From assembly GCA_031460505.1 (NCBI GenBank), contig JAVKTT010000002.1, positions 479,004 through 543,003 of the forward strand: 64,000 nucleotides of DNA. Reading direction: 5' to 3'. Position numbers and translations under genes: made by a program. Positions 24,306-32,642 of the stretch are shown here, piece by piece. Position 1 is the first letter of the stretch. Each line of letters starts with the position of its first letter. The notes under the pieces were generated by a model. It made no database searches and was not told the origin of the DNA. It worked only from the letters and a program-made list of their open reading frames with translations. This DNA is from JAAYTL01 sp031460505. Its GTDB lineage: Bacteria; Bacillota; Clostridia; Tissierellales; Tissierellaceae.

Positions 24306-25349
24306 ATGAGTGTTGGAGTATCGATTATAGTCAATGAAGATGGGACTATGGAAATTTTACAAGATAACAAAGGTAGACCTATTAGGGAAAAAGGAGAAAG
24401 TCTAATATCAATACCATCTAATTACACTGTAGTAGATATTGAAACAACAGGTTTTGACCCAAGATATGATGAAATAATAGAAGTAGGAGCCCTAAAAATA
24501 AGAGAAGGTAAAATTATTGACCAATTTGAATCTTTGATCCAGCCAGATGGATATTATTTATATGATGATGACGGAAATGAATCTTTTTACTATGTAGATG
24601 AATTTATAACTGAATTGACCGGAATAACCAATGAAATGTTATCAAAGGCCCCTACCCTAGAAAAGGTATTACCTAGATTTATTGAGTTTATTAATGATGA
24701 CATCCTTTTAGGGCACAATGTACACTTTGATATCAACTTCCTCTATGATGTTCTTATGGAACATTTAGACTATAAACTCTCAAATGATATGGTAGATTTA
24801 TTAAGACTTTCAAGAAAAGTCTTCCCTGACTTTAAAAATCATAAATTAGAAACTATCTCTATAAATTTAGGTGTAGACAATTCAAATGCTCACCGTTCAC
24901 TAAGAGATTGTGAGATAACTTATCAGTGCTTCAGTAAATTATCTGAACATCTAAAAGCAAATAATATAATTATTGAAGATTTATTTAAAAGAAAATATAG
25001 CTCTGGTAGCGGGAAACATTTAGATTTAAGAACAATAGAGGCAGAAAATGAAGACTTTGATGAAGAACATCTTCTATTTAATGCATACTGTACCTTTACT
25101 GGAAAATTAGAAAAAATGGAACGCAAAGATGCAGCTCAAATAGTAGTTAATTTAGGTGGTCATTGTTTAAATAGTGTTACAAAGAAAACCAATTTTTTAA
25201 TCCTTGGAAATTTTGATTACAATGCAACAGTTAAGGATGGTAAAAGTTCTAAGTTAAAGAAGGCTGAACAATTAATATTAAACGGGCAAGACCTTAAGAT
25301 ATTGAGTGAAGATGTATTCTATGATTTGGTTATGGAGAAATCTTATTGA
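24306..25349 (+). CDS. DnaQ-like 3'-5' exonuclease with BRCT domain
   Basis: A 347-residue protein. Residues 41-210 are a DEDD exonuclease: YTVVDIETTGF (D44, E46), HNVHFDINFLYD, and HRSLRDCEITYQCF. Residues about 255-345 are a BRCT domain (FTGKLEKMERKDAAQIVVNL, then TKKTNFLILGNFD). This pair is known from PolC/DinG-type and stand-alone proteins in Firmicutes. It lies in the lysogeny block between the protease and the integrase and may be a lysogenic conversion gene for DNA repair; no evidence in sequence for the exact role. Confidence 0.88.
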   Translation: MSVGVSIIVNEDGTMEILQDNKGRPIREKGESLISIPSNYTVVDIETTGFDPRYDEIIEVGALKIREGKIIDQFESLIQPDGYYLYDDDGNESFYYVDEFITELTGITNEMLSKAPTLEKVLPRFIEFINDDILLGHNVHFDINFLYDVLMEHLDYKLSNDMVDLLRLSRKVFPDFKNHKLETISINLGVDNSNAHRSLRDCEITYQCFSKLSEHLKANNIIIEDLFKRKYSSGSGKHLDLRTIEAENEDFDEEHLLFNAYCTFTGKLEKMERKDAAQIVVNLGGHCLNSVTKKTNFLILGNFDYNATVKDGKSSKLKKAEQLILNGQDLKILSEDVFYDLVMEKSY

Positions 25350-25421
25350 TTAGGTTTCTTAATAAGTTTTTTTAAAAAAGTCCCTCATAGTGCTACCAAC
25401 ACCATAAAGGACTAACCCGAG

Positions 25422-25470
25422 ATTAATGGTATAATCCCAAGCCTTAACATAGCTTAATTATACCATTAAT
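25422..25470. repeat. Perfect 14-bp inverted repeat upstream of integrase
   Basis: ATTAATGGTATAAT (25422-25435) is repeated inverted as ATTATACCATTAAT (25457-25470), separated by 21 nt. It lies 28 bp before the integrase ATG and contains TATAAT. It could be a regulatory hairpin, an operator or a recombination-accessory site. Confidence 0.7.
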
Positions 25471-25498
25471 CACCAAAATTTTAAAGAGGTGATTACTA

Positions 25499-26992
25499 AT
25501 GAAAACAGCAGCAGCTTATGCTAGATTCTCTACTGATATGCAAAGAGAAGAATCTATAGAAGCTCAACTATACGACATAAAAAGGTACGCTGAAAAAAAT
25601 AATATCATAATAACAAAAATATATACTGATGAAGCAGTATCAGGCAGAAGTGATTATAGAGAAGGTTTCAAGGAAATGTTAAAAGCAGCCTATGATAAAG
25701 AATTTGATTTTATAATTGTTCATAAAGTAGATAGATTTGCCCGTAATAAATATTTATCAGCTATATATAAACACAAACTTTCAGTTAAGGGAGTAAAAGT
25801 CCTTTATGCTGCACAACATATATCTGATAGTCCTGAAGGTAGACTTATGGAAGGTATGCTTGAGAATATCGCGCAATATTATTCTGAAAACCTTGCTCAA
25901 GAAGTATTAAAGGGACTTAATACCAACGCAAGAAAAGCCCAATTTAACGGTGGAACACCTCCATTAGGGTATGACATTGATGAGAGTAAAAACTACGTAA
26001 TAAACCCCAAAGAATCCATTATAGTGAATAAAATATTTCATTTATACTTAAATGGACAAGGTTATACCTCGATATGTAATATCTTAAATGGTATGGGATA
26101 TAAAAATAAACGTGGAAAGCCATTCGTATTTAATTCAATCAAACCTATACTAACTAATAAAAAATATATTGGTATTTATGAATACAATAAAACATCTAGG
26201 AAATATACAGAACAAGGAAGAAGAAACCTAAAAGTAATAAATAATCCAGAGGATATCATAGTAGTTGAAGATGGTGTACCAGCGATTATTGAGAAAGAGG
26301 TGTTTTATAAAGTGCAAGAGATAATCAAGTCTAAGCAGAATGTAGTACAAAAACATCAAAAGAGAAAATACATTTTAAAAGGACTAGTTGAATGTGGGTC
26401 ATGTAGTAACGTGATGCCTGGACAATCCCAAACGAATAGGCTAGGCAACAGATACTATTATTATCGTTGTAAAAAATGTAAGAATAGCGTAAATGCTGAA
26501 CATTTGGAGTACTTTGTAATAGAAGTAATTAAGCAAAACTTTTTCAATAACTTAGATAGGCTTAAAGCATTAATCTTAAAAGAATTGGAAGGAACTCAAT
26601 TAAATAGGAATAATGAAAAATCAACTATAGAGAAAAGAATTACTGAAATAGATAAGGAACAAGATCAACTTATAGATTTTATTGCTAAGGGTCTAGCAAG
26701 TGATAAAATAGCTGTAAGACTAAAGGAATTAGATAAAGAACTATATGCATTAAAAGATACTCTTAGTAAATTGGTACCAACTGCAGATATAACAGAACAG
26801 CAAGTACTAGATTGGCTTGATGAACTAAAGAATAACTTGGAAACTTATGATAAAATTGATAAAGTAATTCGTGCTTTAGTTGATAAGATAGTTGTCTATG
26901 ATGATGATATTAAGGTGTTTTGCAGGATTACAAAGGAATGTATAACCCTGAAAGGTGTCGTACCACCGGCACCATTAAATTTAGCTCTATAG
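25499..26992 (+). CDS. int: Large serine recombinase, prophage integrase
   Basis: A 497-residue large serine integrase. The resolvase domain is at about residues 3-150 with catalytic Ser11 in YARFSTDMQREES and an R-rich VDRFARNKY; the recombinase domain spans about 155-270 (GGTPPLGYDID, NKRGKPF). A zinc ribbon follows (CGSCSNVM near 299, CKKCKN near 325), then a coiled coil near 370-430. It would integrate and, with a directionality factor, excise this prophage. The ATG follows AAAGAGGTGATTACTA. It is the last prophage gene on the right. Confidence 0.95.
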   Translation: MKTAAAYARFSTDMQREESIEAQLYDIKRYAEKNNIIITKIYTDEAVSGRSDYREGFKEMLKAAYDKEFDFIIVHKVDRFARNKYLSAIYKHKLSVKGVKVLYAAQHISDSPEGRLMEGMLENIAQYYSENLAQEVLKGLNTNARKAQFNGGTPPLGYDIDESKNYVINPKESIIVNKIFHLYLNGQGYTSICNILNGMGYKNKRGKPFVFNSIKPILTNKKYIGIYEYNKTSRKYTEQGRRNLKVINNPEDIIVVEDGVPAIIEKEVFYKVQEIIKSKQNVVQKHQKRKYILKGLVECGSCSNVMPGQSQTNRLGNRYYYYRCKKCKNSVNAEHLEYFVIEVIKQNFFNNLDRLKALILKELEGTQLNRNNEKSTIEKRITEIDKEQDQLIDFIAKGLASDKIAVRLKELDKELYALKDTLSKLVPTADITEQQVLDWLDELKNNLETYDKIDKVIRALVDKIVVYDDDIKVFCRITKECITLKGVVPPAPLNLAL

Positions 26993-27013
26993 TTTGTACT
27001 ATAGAGCTTTTTT
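26984..27013 (+). terminator. Intrinsic terminator of the integrase gene
   Basis: GCTCTATAGT (26984-26993) pairs perfectly with ACTATAGAGC (26998-27007) around TTGT, and TTTTTT follows. The stem covers the integrase stop codon. Confidence 0.88.
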
Positions 27014-27047
27014 ATTGTCTGCAAATATTATCACCCTTGACCTCTTT

Positions 27048-28256
27048 CTAATTTTTATTTATTCTTTGTGCAAAGAAATAAGGGCATAGAATAATACATA
27101 TAGCTGAACATGCTATAGAAAATAATATTATTGCAGTTGATGTAAGAACCCTAGAGCTAAGTAAGTTATAACTAAATAATGAATCTATAAACGAAAATAA
27201 ATTAACTCCATTTATCTGTTGTATATACATAAATCTTTGTATATCAAATGATAAAAATTCACTATTCTTCAAAAACATTGGAACAGTTATCAATAGTGTA
27301 GATATTACTATTGATGTATATGTTTTCTGAAATATAGAGTTTATTAAAGCCCCTATAAGAGCTACACATAATATACTGATCCATGCAATTAACATATAAT
27401 AAAGATACATTTGACCAATTGACAAATCATATATAATGGTAAAAAACTGAGGCAGCATTTGTATTTGTACATTCCAGCCAGATACACCTAAAAGTCCAAA
27501 TACTATAGATGACACGAGTATACTACATACTAAAAATTCAAGTGTTACATAAGTAAGCATTGCAAATACTTTCTTACAACCTATTGATATTAGTTTTTTT
27601 CTTCCAGCTGTGGTTAATATGATGTCCATACCTTCTTCTATTTCAACAGAAAAAAGTTGATTTGATATTATTATAGAGGAGAAAACTATAGCAAAATATG
27701 AAAAAAGTAAAGATTTAATTAGAATTGGCCATTGATCTGTAAACTCATATAAATAAGGTTTCTTTATATTTAAAGCTCTTTTAATAGCCTTTTGTTTCTC
27801 CGCATTAGATAAATAATTATTTCCAAATAAATCTATCCTTTCCTCCACTTTTTCAATATTTCTATCATAAAAACTATCCGCATTTGGTATGTCACTAACT
27901 TGGAATCCGCTTGACCCAATGAGAGATGAATATGCTTCTTTTAACAAAGGGAATATCCCTGGATATTCCTCTTCAATTTTAAAATATGCCTTATCACGAT
28001 TTGGCACTGACTTATACAATTCAAGCGCATTGTTTAGTTTATCTACACTTAAAATTCCAGATATCCTTTGAACCTTTTCTTTCTTATCTTTTAAACCACT
28101 TAAACCTTTTATTGTTATTTCTTCTCCTGTAGAGTAGTCATAACTCTCATAACTATTTATAAAGAAAATTGGCATGGCTATTGATAATAATATTGACAGT
28201 GCTAATAAAATCACGACCGATGAACTTTTATAAAATTTTTTCATTTCTAAAATCAT
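27048..28256 (-). CDS. ABC-2-type transporter permease (second copy)
   Basis: A 402-residue membrane protein with one N-terminal TM (SSVVILLALSILLSIAMPIF), a long extracellular domain (about residues 40-200), then five TMs, the ABC-2 arrangement. It is a paralogue of the next upstream gene, sharing NSYE/YDRN-type segments and a MDIILTTAGRKK motif. It would form the membrane part of an exporter with the ATPase at 29,464. It is the first intact host gene beyond the prophage. Substrate unknown. Confidence 0.85.
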   Translation of the reverse strand: MILEMKKFYKSSSVVILLALSILLSIAMPIFFINSYESYDYSTGEEITIKGLSGLKDKKEKVQRISGILSVDKLNNALELYKSVPNRDKAYFKIEEEYPGIFPLLKEAYSSLIGSSGFQVSDIPNADSFYDRNIEKVEERIDLFGNNYLSNAEKQKAIKRALNIKKPYLYEFTDQWPILIKSLLFSYFAIVFSSIIISNQLFSVEIEEGMDIILTTAGRKKLISIGCKKVFAMLTYVTLEFLVCSILVSSIVFGLLGVSGWNVQIQMLPQFFTIIYDLSIGQMYLYYMLIAWISILCVALIGALINSIFQKTYTSIVISTLLITVPMFLKNSEFLSFDIQRFMYIQQINGVNLFSFIDSLFSYNLLSSRVLTSTAIILFSIACSAICIILCPYFFAQRINKN

Positions 28257-28277
28257 TTCTAAAGGTCCTTTCCTTCC

Positions 28278-29474
28278 TTAAATATTTTTTATTCTTAAAC
28301 TAAATAGTTTAGGTGCTATTGATTTGCAGAATATAAAAATTATAAAAGAACAGAAGATAATAGCAGTGGTTGTAAGACATTTAGTAAATATAAAGTCAAA
28401 CATCTGAAGGGATAATAAATTTCTTACCGTACTAAATCCATTAATCGGTTGAATTGACATGAACTTTCTTATAGATAGTGGCAAGGAACTTATTCTTATT
28501 GCTAACAAGGGGGAAAATACTACTATAAATCCAATTACTAATGATGGATATGATTTTTGCACTAATGAATTTATAGCTGCAACTAAAGCTCCTATTGCCA
28601 TTAGGCTGATCCAAGCCATAAATATAAACAATAAGTATGCTCCACCAAATGTTAAATTGTATATCGAAGTAAAATATGCAAACTGAATTTGATTTAACCA
28701 AGCATTGATTCCAGTAGTTGAAAATATTATTATGGAAACAATTAATGCACTAATCACTAACTCTATAGATAAAAAGGTTAGTAAAGCTAATACTTTATTT
28801 CTTCCTATGTTCTGTATTTTTCTTTTTCCTAATGTTGACAATATAATGTCCATATTCTTTTCTTTTTCATAAGAAAAAAGTCTTGAACCTATAAGAACTC
28901 CAGATAGGGAAATAAAAACAAATACCACTGTCAGAGATTTATAAGCATTTACCCATTGCTTACTAAAATCTATTATAAAAGGTGTATCTATGGATTTGGC
29001 TTTCTCAATTATTGCATCTTCTTCCCATGTTCTATACTCATTATGTGAATTCTCTAAAATACTTGCAATTTTTATAACGTTTCTATCATAAAAATCATTG
29101 GCATCTTCGATCTTGTTCAGATTTTGTGTTTCACTTGTATCACCTGTTGAATATGCATCTGATAATAAAGAAATAATTCCAGGATATTTTATATTGCTTT
29201 CTATATAAGCTGTATCAGTATCTGGTATCGATTTGTAATAACTTAAAACCTCATTTATTTTGTGAATACTTAATTCACCTTTGATATTTTCATATCGTAC
29301 TTTCAGTATATTAATAGCAGGCCTGCCTTTAATTATATTGGCACTATCTACGGATTCTATTGCAGAAAAACTTTTTATAGGTGCTATTGAAACTGCTATT
29401 GAAACTAAAATTATAATTAAAAATAAAATTTTTGTAGAAAGGTCGTTGCGAAATTTTCTTAATTCATCTAACAT
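28278..29474 (-). CDS. ABC-2-type transporter permease (first copy)
   Basis: A 398-residue permease with the same layout as its downstream paralogue: N-terminal TM (TKILFLIIILVSIAVSIAPI), a large outside loop, then TMs with MDIILSTLGKRKIQNIG between TM2 and TM3. The two probably form a heterodimer. It overlaps the ATPase gene by 11 bases. The ATG follows AAAGGAGG. Substrate is not predictable; peptides or lipids are likely for this class. Confidence 0.85.
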   Translation of the reverse strand: MLDELRKFRNDLSTKILFLIIILVSIAVSIAPIKSFSAIESVDSANIIKGRPAINILKVRYENIKGELSIHKINEVLSYYKSIPDTDTAYIESNIKYPGIISLLSDAYSTGDTSETQNLNKIEDANDFYDRNVIKIASILENSHNEYRTWEEDAIIEKAKSIDTPFIIDFSKQWVNAYKSLTVVFVFISLSGVLIGSRLFSYEKEKNMDIILSTLGKRKIQNIGRNKVLALLTFLSIELVISALIVSIIIFSTTGINAWLNQIQFAYFTSIYNLTFGGAYLLFIFMAWISLMAIGALVAAINSLVQKSYPSLVIGFIVVFSPLLAIRISSLPLSIRKFMSIQPINGFSTVRNLLSLQMFDFIFTKCLTTTAIIFCSFIIFIFCKSIAPKLFSLRIKNI

Positions 29475-30336
29475 TTGTATGTGCCTCCTTTCTAAAGTTA
29501 ATTAGATACACATCATTTAAAGTAGGTTTTACCTTTACAGCATTGGGCACAGGCTGGGTTGAACTAATAATTCTAGCTCTAGTCATTCCATCTGATTCAT
29601 AAATCATTGATATTGTATAACCGCGTAGCTTATCATGCATTTCTAATTCATTAGTAAAACTTGCTTCAAAAACCAGACCTTCACTTTGACCAATCAGCTC
29701 TTTTTCTGTACCATTCATTACAAAATGTCCATCTTTTAATATAAAGATTTCCTTCGCAATAAATTCTAAATCACTAACTATATGTGTAGATATTAAAACT
29801 ATCTGGTTATGACCGAAATTTGAGATATAATTTTTAAAGTTAATTCTTTCAGTTGGATCTAAACCCGTAGTAGGCTCATCAAGCATAACAATTTTGGGAT
29901 CTAGCAAAAATGCCTGTGCTAATCCAACTCTTCTAAGTTGACCACCAGAAAGCTTTTTAATTTTCTTATGTTTAAGATTTATTAAATTAAACAACTCGAG
30001 TTTTTCATCTATGTCCTTATTAATTCTACTTTCTTTGTCGTTGGACTTGATATTAGCTAAGTACGATAAGAATTGATATACAGTCATATCAGGATAACCA
30101 CTAAAACTCTGTGGTAAAAATCCTATTAGGACCTGTTTTTTGTCGTCAATGCTAGGAAAGACAACATTCCCTTTATAATCGGTTAAAAAACCACTAATTA
30201 TTCTAAATAGAGTAGTTTTGCCAACCCCATTGGCTCCTAAAAAACCATAGACACCATTCCCAAGATTTGCATTTATACCATTTAGAACCATGTTTCTTCC
30301 ATATGACTTTTTAATATTTACTAATTCTAGACTCAT
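29464..30336 (-). CDS. ABC transporter ATP-binding protein
   Basis: A 290-residue ATPase. Walker A is GANGVGKTTLF (about residues 34-44), the signature is KLSGGQLRRVGLAQAFL, and Walker B is IVMLDEPTTGLDP. The H-loop is in VLISTHIVSDLEFIA. The ATG at 30336 follows GGAGGTG; a longer frame to 30396 runs into a terminator and is not likely to be translated. Heads the exporter operon with the two permeases. Confidence 0.93.
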   Translation of the reverse strand: MSLELVNIKKSYGRNMVLNGINANLGNGVYGFLGANGVGKTTLFRIISGFLTDYKGNVVFPSIDDKKQVLIGFLPQSFSGYPDMTVYQFLSYLANIKSNDKESRINKDIDEKLELFNLINLKHKKIKKLSGGQLRRVGLAQAFLLDPKIVMLDEPTTGLDPTERINFKNYISNFGHNQIVLISTHIVSDLEFIAKEIFILKDGHFVMNGTEKELIGQSEGLVFEASFTNELEMHDKLRGYTISMIYESDGMTRARIISSTQPVPNAVKVKPTLNDVYLINFRKEAHTNVR

Positions 30337-30366
30337 AAGTTTACACCTCCAAAAAAAATAAGAAAA

Positions 30367-30407
30367 CATCTTCAACTGATACATATATGGTATCAAAGTT
30401 GAAGATG
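30367..30407 (-). terminator. Terminator between VanRS-like genes and ABC operon
   Basis: CATCTTCAAC (30367-30376) pairs with GTTGAAGATG (30398-30407), and TGATAC pairs with GTATCA inside. On the minus strand TTTTCTTATTTTTTTT follows. It separates the sensor kinase gene from the transporter operon. Confidence 0.75.
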
Positions 30408-30469
30408 CTCTTTTTCACTTTTTATTAAAGAAAACCTAAAGCTTTTCATAATGATTTCTTACATTTCTC

Positions 30470-31564
30470 TTACAATAATGGAATCCTTAAATTAAATTCT
30501 ATAATGTCATTATAGCTTTTAGCCTCTATAGTACCCCCATGAAGTTCAACTATTTCTTCTGTTATAGCAAGCCCAAGTCCTGAGCCACCAGAATATGTTC
30601 CTCTTGAACTATCCAGCCTATAGAACTGTTCAAATATTCTTTCTAATTTTTCTTCTGGAATTATATTTCCACGATTTATGAAGTTTATCTCTATGCTATC
30701 TTCTAGTCTATATACTTTTACATCTATAGTCTCCTCAGGGAAACTATAATTTATAGCATTTTTAAGGAGATTATCAAAAACTCTTTCCATTTTATCTACA
30801 TCAAGCTTTACCTCTATATCTGATTCTGTAGTGAGATTTATTTTTAAATTCTTTGTGGATAATATAGGTTCAAACTCAAATATCATCTGCTGAAGCATAC
30901 GTGTTAAATTTACTTTACTTAGTTCAAGAGTAAGAGTTGATAGTTTGAATCTTGTTATATCAAAGAATTCATTTATTAGATTCTCTAATCTCTCAGCCTT
31001 TTCAAGAGATATCCCTATATATTTTTCCCTTAAAGATTTTGATATCTCCTTCTCATCTCTAAGTAAATTTAAATATCCTATGACAGAAGTAAGTGGAGTT
31101 TTTAAGTCGTGGGCAAGATACACTAACAAGTCATTTTTCCTTTGTTCTGCTTCTTTTGCTATTCTTTGATTTTCCTTTAGGTTTGTCCTAAGCTGATTTA
31201 GCCTATGTTCAACTTCCCCTAGTTCTTTAGAAAGTTCTATATATTCATCCTGTGAATTATATATCAGTTCTGTAGACTCTATGATCTCTTCAAGGTATTT
31301 TAAAGGCTTAGTCCAGAAGTAGTAGAACAATATAACTATAAACTCTACGATGCAAACTATAATAAGTAGGAGCATAATATTATTCCTAAAACTATTATAT
31401 ATAGGGTATAATGCTTCATTACCATCCCATTCAAATAATCTAAGTATATTTCTAACTAAAACAAATATTAGATATGTAGAAAAAAAAGCTGCTAAAATTG
31501 TAATTATAAATCTAGTAAATAAGTGTATAAATAAATCTCTCTTATCTTTCAATTTGGTATCCAA
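30470..31564 (-). CDS. Two-component sensor histidine kinase (VanS-like)
   Basis: A 364-residue kinase with two TMs (about residues 13-38 and 50-72), a HAMP-like linker, the H-box LAHDLKTPLTSVIGYLNLL near residue 150, and HATPase motifs (N box NLLKNAINYS, GSGLGLAITEEIVELHGG). The start overlaps the regulator stop by 23 bases. The TTG at 31564 lies right after GGGGAG, so a TTG 12 nt on may be the true start. It belongs to the VanS/OmpR-linked class; no van genes are nearby. Confidence 0.9.
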   Translation of the reverse strand: MDTKLKDKRDLFIHLFTRFIITILAAFFSTYLIFVLVRNILRLFEWDGNEALYPIYNSFRNNIMLLLIIVCIVEFIVILFYYFWTKPLKYLEEIIESTELIYNSQDEYIELSKELGEVEHRLNQLRTNLKENQRIAKEAEQRKNDLLVYLAHDLKTPLTSVIGYLNLLRDEKEISKSLREKYIGISLEKAERLENLINEFFDITRFKLSTLTLELSKVNLTRMLQQMIFEFEPILSTKNLKINLTTESDIEVKLDVDKMERVFDNLLKNAINYSFPEETIDVKVYRLEDSIEINFINRGNIIPEEKLERIFEQFYRLDSSRGTYSGGSGLGLAITEEIVELHGGTIEAKSYNDIIEFNLRIPLL

Positions 31565-32249
31565 CTCCCCATACAGTCTTTATGAATCTAGGATTTCTAG
31601 GTGGCTCCTTTAATTTCTCACGGAGTCTTGCTATATGGGTCATAACTGTATTGTTGTTATCTAAATATTTTTCTTTCCATACAGCTTCAAATAATTCTTC
31701 AGACGATACAACCTTTCCTATATGTTCACATAAGTACCAAAGTATAGAAAACTCTATTGGTGTTAGGAAAATTTCTTTTTCATTGAGAGTTACAGTATGA
31801 CTTTCCCTATTTATATATAACCCTCTTATTTCGTGTTCATCTTTTGATATATCTTTTGATATATCTTTTGAGCCACTATTATACCTTTTATATCTTCGTA
31901 GCTGAGTTTTAACTCTAGCGACTAATTCTAAAGGGTTAAATGGCTTTGTTATATAGTCATCTGCTCCCATAGTAAGACCGATTATCTTATCCATATCTTC
32001 AACCTTTGCAGTAAGCATGATAATTGGAAAGAAAAAGGTCTTTCTTATCTCTTTACATAAATTAAATCCATTGATGTCAGGAAGCATTATATCTAAAATA
32101 GCCATATCAAGTTCTACAGTATTTATACATTTTAGAGCGTCGGTTCCATTGTAAAATTTATATACGACATGACCTTCATTTTTTAGATATAATTCAATCA
32201 GATCTGCTATTTCTCTTTCATCATCTACAATTAAGATATTTCCGTTCAT
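31542..32249 (-). CDS. OmpR/VanR-like response regulator
   Basis: A 235-residue regulator. The receiver domain (residues 1-115) has the phosphorylated Asp in MAILDIMLPDINGF (about residue 53) and K in FNPLELVARV. The C-terminal winged helix (about 145-230) reads WYLCEHIGKVVSSEELFEA and NTVMTHIARLREKL. A short KDISKDISKDE linker arises from a tandem repeat in DNA near 31,850. It probably controls the neighbouring ABC exporter. Confidence 0.92.
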   Translation of the reverse strand: MNGNILIVDDEREIADLIELYLKNEGHVVYKFYNGTDALKCINTVELDMAILDIMLPDINGFNLCKEIRKTFFFPIIMLTAKVEDMDKIIGLTMGADDYITKPFNPLELVARVKTQLRRYKRYNSGSKDISKDISKDEHEIRGLYINRESHTVTLNEKEIFLTPIEFSILWYLCEHIGKVVSSEELFEAVWKEKYLDNNNTVMTHIARLREKLKEPPRNPRFIKTVWGVGYQIER

Positions 32250-32384
32250 TTTTTCACCTCATCCTTATTATTACACAAAGATTATAGTAATTAAAGCGAA
32301 ATATAAAATTGCAAAACAAATTAATACTTTGTTATGAAAATTGTATTTTTAGTCTTTTTTATTTGTCATACATAATTTTATTTA

Positions 32385-32525
32385 TTATTCAAGACCTTTT
32401 AAAAAGTTACTTATCTTTTTAAAGTTAAATCTTATTTTTCTTAATTCAAAAACTTGAATGAAAAAAATAACTATATTAACTATAGCTGAAATAATTACAA
32501 ACGCTATAATAAACCTCATTAACAT
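32385..32525 (-). CDS. Possible small membrane protein, 46 residues
   Basis: A short frame starting ATG (MLMRFIIAFVIISAIVNIVI) with a single hydrophobic segment (residues 4-25) and a basic tail (RKIRFNFKKISNFLKGLE). The site GAAAGTGAGTG is weak. It lies alone in the 390-bp gap between the two-component genes and the sigma-54 activator; the rest of the gap shows only AT-rich sequence, including a -10-like TATAAT near 32,283 for the regulator. Confidence 0.4.
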   Translation of the reverse strand: MLMRFIIAFVIISAIVNIVIFFIQVFELRKIRFNFKKISNFLKGLE

Positions 32526-32642
32526 CACTCACTTTCTTATCATATAAGTAGTATGTTAATGTTGTTTAGGAAATAATCATTTTTTAATTACTAAAACTGT
32601 TATAATATCTATAAATAATATAATTAGTCCGAGGTTGATAAA

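Noticed and set aside
28441..28701. Minus-strand frame of 86 codons
   Set aside because: It lies inside the permease gene in another frame, with no start signal or domain.
30470..32249. Vancomycin resistance (vanRS) locus
   Set aside because: The kinase and regulator look VanS/VanR-like, but no vanH, vanA or vanX-type genes are nearby, so resistance cannot be claimed.
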